From Bacillota bacterium (GTDB lineage: Bacteria; Bacillota_E; JAJZYS01; JAJYTV01): a stretch of 16,694 bases of DNA. Below are positions 14,186-16,694 of the stretch, piece after piece. The DNA lies in NCBI GenBank assembly GCA_021845645.1, contig JAJZVM010000086.1, forward strand, positions 1 through 16,694. Direction: 5' to 3'. Every line of letters starts with the position of its first letter. Position 1 is the stretch's first letter. Under the pieces are notes generated by a model. That model worked only from the letters and a program-made list of their open reading frames with translations, was not told where the DNA came from and did no database searches. A program made the position numbers and the translations under genes.

Positions 14186-15228
14186 CGTCCGAGCGCTCGG
14201 CGCAGCGCCTCGAGATCGGCCGGGATCTCGCGGATGGCTCCCGCGCCGGCGCTGCGCAAAGCAGTGTCCGGGTCCTTGAGCCCGTTGCCGGTCAGGACGG
14301 CCACGGCCGCACGCCCAGGCAGGGACCTTCCTTGGGCCCTGAGCTTCAGAAGGCCCGCCACCGAGGCCGCGGAAGCGGGCTCGCAGAAGACGCCGGACGT
14401 CTTGGCAATCAGCGACTGGGCCGCAAGGATCTCCTCGTCGGTGACCGCGAAGAAGCCGCCGCCGCTCTCCTGCACCGCCGCGACGGCAGCCTGCCAGCTG
14501 GCGGGATGGCCGATGCGGATGGCGCTCGCCACCGTCTCGGGGGCCGCGATCGGCGCTCCGAGCACGATCGGGGCCGCTCCGGCGGCCTGGAAGCCGAAGA
14601 GCTGGGGCCGGTGGCTCGACCTGCCAGCCTCTGCGCGGCGGCGAAAGCCCCTGTTCCAGGCGGTGATGTTGCCCGCGTTGCCGACGGGGATGGCGAGGAG
14701 GTCCGGTGCGTCGCCGAGCTCGTCCACCACCTCGAAGGCTCCGGTCTGCTGTCCCTCGATGCGATAGGGGTTGAGCGAGTTGACGAGCGTGAAGGGCTCC
14801 TTGGCGGCGATCTCGCGCACCATGCGCAGGGCGTCGTCGAAGTTGCCGTCGATCGCCAGCACTTCGGCTCCGTACATCACCGCCTGCGCCAGCTTGCCGA
14901 GCGCGATGTTGCCCCGGGGCACCACGACGACCGCTCGGAGACCGGCCTGCGCCGCATACGCCGCGGCCGAGGCGGACGTGTTGCCCGTCGAGGCGCAGAT
15001 GACCGCCCGGCTGCCCTCCTCGATCGCCTTCGCGACGGCGAGCACCATGCCGCGGTCCTTGAACGAGCCGGTGGGGTTCTGTCCCTCGAACTTGAGGTAG
15101 AGCTGCAGGCCCAGCCTGTCCGAGATCGCCGCGGCAGGCACCAGAGGCGTCTGGCCCTCGCCCAGGCTTATGAGGGGCGTGCGATCGGAGACCGGCAGAT
15201 CGTCGCGGTAGCGCTCGAGGAGTTTCAT
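14182..15228 (-). CDS. thrC: Threonine synthase
   Basis: The 348-residue PLP enzyme of fold type II converts O-phosphohomoserine to L-threonine. It has EGQTPL near 24-29 and NPTGSFKDRG with the PLP lysine at 57. CASTGNTSASAAAYA and the phosphate-binding loop PVGNAGN follow, then EPASAAS and TGNGLKD near the end. The length matches the short (about 350-residue) threonine synthases of Bacillota and actinobacteria, not the long E. coli type. The start ATG 15228 follows AGGAGGT with 8-base spacing. It is the second gene of a minus-strand operon, 25 bases after the MFS gene and overlapping thrB by 4 bases. Homoserine dehydrogenase (hom), often adjacent in Bacillota, is absent here. Confidence 0.96.
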   Translation of the reverse strand: MKLLERYRDDLPVSDRTPLISLGEGQTPLVPAAAISDRLGLQLYLKFEGQNPTGSFKDRGMVLAVAKAIEEGSRAVICASTGNTSASAAAYAAQAGLRAVVVVPRGNIALGKLAQAVMYGAEVLAIDGNFDDALRMVREIAAKEPFTLVNSLNPYRIEGQQTGAFEVVDELGDAPDLLAIPVGNAGNITAWNRGFRRRAEAGRSSHRPQLFGFQAAGAAPIVLGAPIAAPETVASAIRIGHPASWQAAVAAVQESGGGFFAVTDEEILAAQSLIAKTSGVFCEPASAASVAGLLKLRAQGRSLPGRAAVAVLTGNGLKDPDTALRSAGAGAIREIPADLEALRRALGR

Positions 15229-15253
15229 CGCCAGGACCTCCTGCAGGGAATGT

Positions 15254-16525
15254 TCAAGGCTTCGGCATCGGGCCGCGCGTTCCCGCCGCCGTCTGGACTT
15301 GCGTCGACCGGTCGACTGTCCAGTGCTGCTGCCCGCGCTGCGCGAGCACGGCCGCGGCCAGGAGCAGGATGCCCGTAACCCAGAAGATGCTGTGGATGCC
15401 GAAGAGTCCGCTGAGAACGCCGCCGAGGAGCGGCCCCAGCATGGTGCCGAGCTGCCCCGCGGACTGGTTGAGACCGAACGCCCTGCCGCGGAAGTCTTCC
15501 GGTGTCGTCTGCACCACGAGCCCGTTGATCGCCGGGTACACCGCGCAGAAGAAGGCGCCGTAGGCGAAGCGCACCAGCGAGAACGGCAGCAGCGTGTGGA
15601 AGGGTAGCTGCAGGAGGTTCCCGAGGCCGCCGCCGATCAGCCCCCAGCCCAGGACGCGCCCGAAGCCGATGCGGTCCGTTGCGCGGCCCCAGCGCGGCGC
15701 GAACATTACGCTCGCGATGCCCACAAGCGAGAAGATGATGCCGGAGATCAGCGACGCGTCCTTCAGCGAACCGCCGAGCTGCACGACGTAGAGCGGCAGG
15801 ATCGGCTCGATCGTCATGATCGAGAAGTTGACGAGCAAGGTGAGGCCGAGCAGCGCCAGGAAGGGCGGGTTCTGGAACGCCTGGCTGAGGTCCTGGAGCA
15901 CGGAGCTCTGCTTGCGCATCGGTTCGAAGCCGATCTCGCGCACGAAGAAGAGCGCGAGCAGCGCCGCGCCCAAAACGAGCACGCCCGCGGCGGCGAACGA
16001 GATGCGTGTGCCGAAGATGTGCGAGACGCCGCCGCCAAGCAGTGGTCCGACGATGCTGCCGGTCGCGGAGGCGGTCGCCATCATCGAAAGGTTGTAGCCC
16101 ACCTTGCGCGGCGGCGAACTGGTGCCGACGAGCGTGATCGCGGCCGGGATGTAGCCGGAGAGCAGTCCCTGGATCGCCCGCAGCACCAGAAGCTGCATCG
16201 GCGTCTGGACAAGCCCTGTGGCGACGTAGGCCGCGAAGAGCGAAAAGCCGGAGCGAAGGAGCATAGGCCGGCGGCCGTAACGGTCCGAGAGCGCACCCCA
16301 ATAGGGCGAAATGAGGGCGCTCATCAGGAATGTGCTGCTGAACATCAGACCGGACCAGATCGAGACATCCTTATGCACGCCGATCTCGAGCAGGAAGATC
16401 GGCAGGAATGGCACGACCATGGAGTAACTGGCGGACGTTATGAACACCCCGACCCAAAGCACGGCGAGATTGCGCTGCCAGGGCTCAAGATCGGAGAGAC
16501 GCGATAGGAAGGCCATGCCGAACAT
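15254..16525 (-). CDS. MFS exporter, DHA1-like
   Basis: The 423-residue protein has about 12 hydrophobic helices. Its N-terminus (LEPWQRNLAVLWVGVFITSA and then PFLPIFLLEIG) is typical of Bacillota multidrug-type exporters. Motif A reads GALSDRYGRR (77-86) and is partly repeated in the second half as GRATDRIGFGR. The helix 5 antiporter region reads SATGSIVGPLLGG. The tail after residue about 400 is polar. I chose ATG 16525 (MFGMAFLS) with a GGCGGGG site; ATG 16516 is possible, and the frame open to 16582 is Arg/Pro-rich and rejected. It lies 25 bases ahead of thrC with no terminator, so it should be cotranscribed with thrC and thrB. The substrate is unknown; the operon raises an amino acid efflux role as an alternative to drug export. 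Confidence 0.88.
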   Translation of the reverse strand: MFGMAFLSRLSDLEPWQRNLAVLWVGVFITSASYSMVVPFLPIFLLEIGVHKDVSIWSGLMFSSTFLMSALISPYWGALSDRYGRRPMLLRSGFSLFAAYVATGLVQTPMQLLVLRAIQGLLSGYIPAAITLVGTSSPPRKVGYNLSMMATASATGSIVGPLLGGGVSHIFGTRISFAAAGVLVLGAALLALFFVREIGFEPMRKQSSVLQDLSQAFQNPPFLALLGLTLLVNFSIMTIEPILPLYVVQLGGSLKDASLISGIIFSLVGIASVMFAPRWGRATDRIGFGRVLGWGLIGGGLGNLLQLPFHTLLPFSLVRFAYGAFFCAVYPAINGLVVQTTPEDFRGRAFGLNQSAGQLGTMLGPLLGGVLSGLFGIHSIFWVTGILLLAAAVLAQRGQQHWTVDRSTQVQTAAGTRGPMPKP

Positions 16526-16607
16526 TTTACCCCGCCCTGTGGGACGCGCAAGTGGGAGACCCGGTCGTCGGGTGCGGTGCACATCTGTGGTGGTGAGCTA
16601 ACCCAGT

Positions 16608-16694
16608 CTAGGCAGCATCTTGGGCATCCCGCCTGATGAGGGCAACGCGAGGTGCTTTACGGAGCGGACGGTGATCGAAGAAGTTGCGCCAACG
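16608..16694 (-). CDS. Possible C-terminal tail of an unidentified gene
   Basis: An open minus-strand frame runs from the window edge to TAG at 16608-16610 (28 codons), ending with LRKAPRVALIRRDAQDAA. It is basic and looks moderately protein-like. Its third-codon-position GC is clearly lower than in neighbouring genes, which could mean a recently acquired gene or chance. No family is recognised. About 80 bases separate it from the MFS start, with no clear promoter or terminator in between. Confidence 0.25.
   Translation of the reverse strand, partial: RWRNFFDHRPLRKAPRVALIRRDAQDAA

Noticed and set aside
14074..15378. 434-codon + strand frame opposite thrC
   Set aside because: It is an antisense shadow of threonine synthase, Arg/Gly-rich without a domain.
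16526..16582. In-frame upstream extension of the thr-operon MFS gene
   Set aside because: It is an Arg/Pro-rich stretch atypical of an MFS N-terminus; ATG 16525 fits the family.
16526..16607. T-box or other riboswitch before the thr operon
   Set aside because: Only about 80 bases are available, and no T-box sequence or antiterminator structure is seen.
1..16694. CRISPR arrays, tRNA/rRNA genes, insertion sequences, toxin-antitoxin or phage genes
   Set aside because: No regularly spaced repeats, no cloverleaf or rRNA-like segment, and no transposase or phage protein was recognised in any frame.

Overview
The window is GC-rich, densely coded, chromosomal-looking bacterial DNA. Nearly every gene is preceded by a strong AGGAGG-type ribosome binding site. 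Several genes (the UPF0182 protein, the sugar-porter-like MFS transporter, superoxide dismutase, probably pckA) start with TTG. Together with a UPF0182 membrane protein, a DUF2103-like protein and an ATP-type PEP carboxykinase, this suggests a high-GC Bacillota (Firmicutes) lineage, something like the Thermaerobacter/Sulfobacillus/Symbiobacterium group. That placement is inference from gene content, not a phylogeny. No phage, plasmid, IS, CRISPR, tRNA or rRNA was recognised.

Left part (1-5827). The tail of an MFS exporter on the + strand converges on a long minus-strand series. In transcription order that series is a sugar-porter-like MFS transporter, a cyclophilin-type peptidyl-prolyl isomerase preceded by a possible 14-codon coupled leader ORF, a small DUF2103-like protein, the 908-residue UPF0182 membrane protein, and a GNAT acetyltransferase broken by a single frameshift. 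A long near-perfect hairpin separates the two converging units.

Middle (5828-12057). An intergenic stretch of about 290 bases without a convincing gene is followed by a superoxide dismutase with its own hairpin terminator. A GT4 glycosyltransferase is divergent from the SOD gene. A glycogen-debranching-type enzyme converges on the glycosyltransferase gene and overlaps it by 32 bases. An ATP-dependent PEP carboxykinase (pckA) is divergent from the debranching gene and ends at a perfect 16-bp hairpin. These genes point to carbohydrate storage or cell-surface sugar metabolism, gluconeogenesis and oxidative-stress defence.

Right part (12058-16694). A NifX/NifB-domain protein converges on pckA. 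Divergent from it is the most unusual gene in the window, a fusion of a CatE-like VOC (glyoxalase/dioxygenase fold) domain with a complete pterin-4a-carbinolamine dehydratase domain. Its stop codon interlocks with that of thrB. The last minus-strand operon is MFS transporter, threonine synthase (thrC), homoserine kinase (thrB), with thrC and thrB overlapping by ATGA. A possible gene tail lies at the right edge.

Most of the window is ordinary housekeeping and accessory metabolism. The observations most worth a second look are the VOC-PCD fusion, the coupled leader ORF of the cyclophilin gene, the transporter-thrC-thrB operon, and palindromes in the pckA and cyclophilin leaders.
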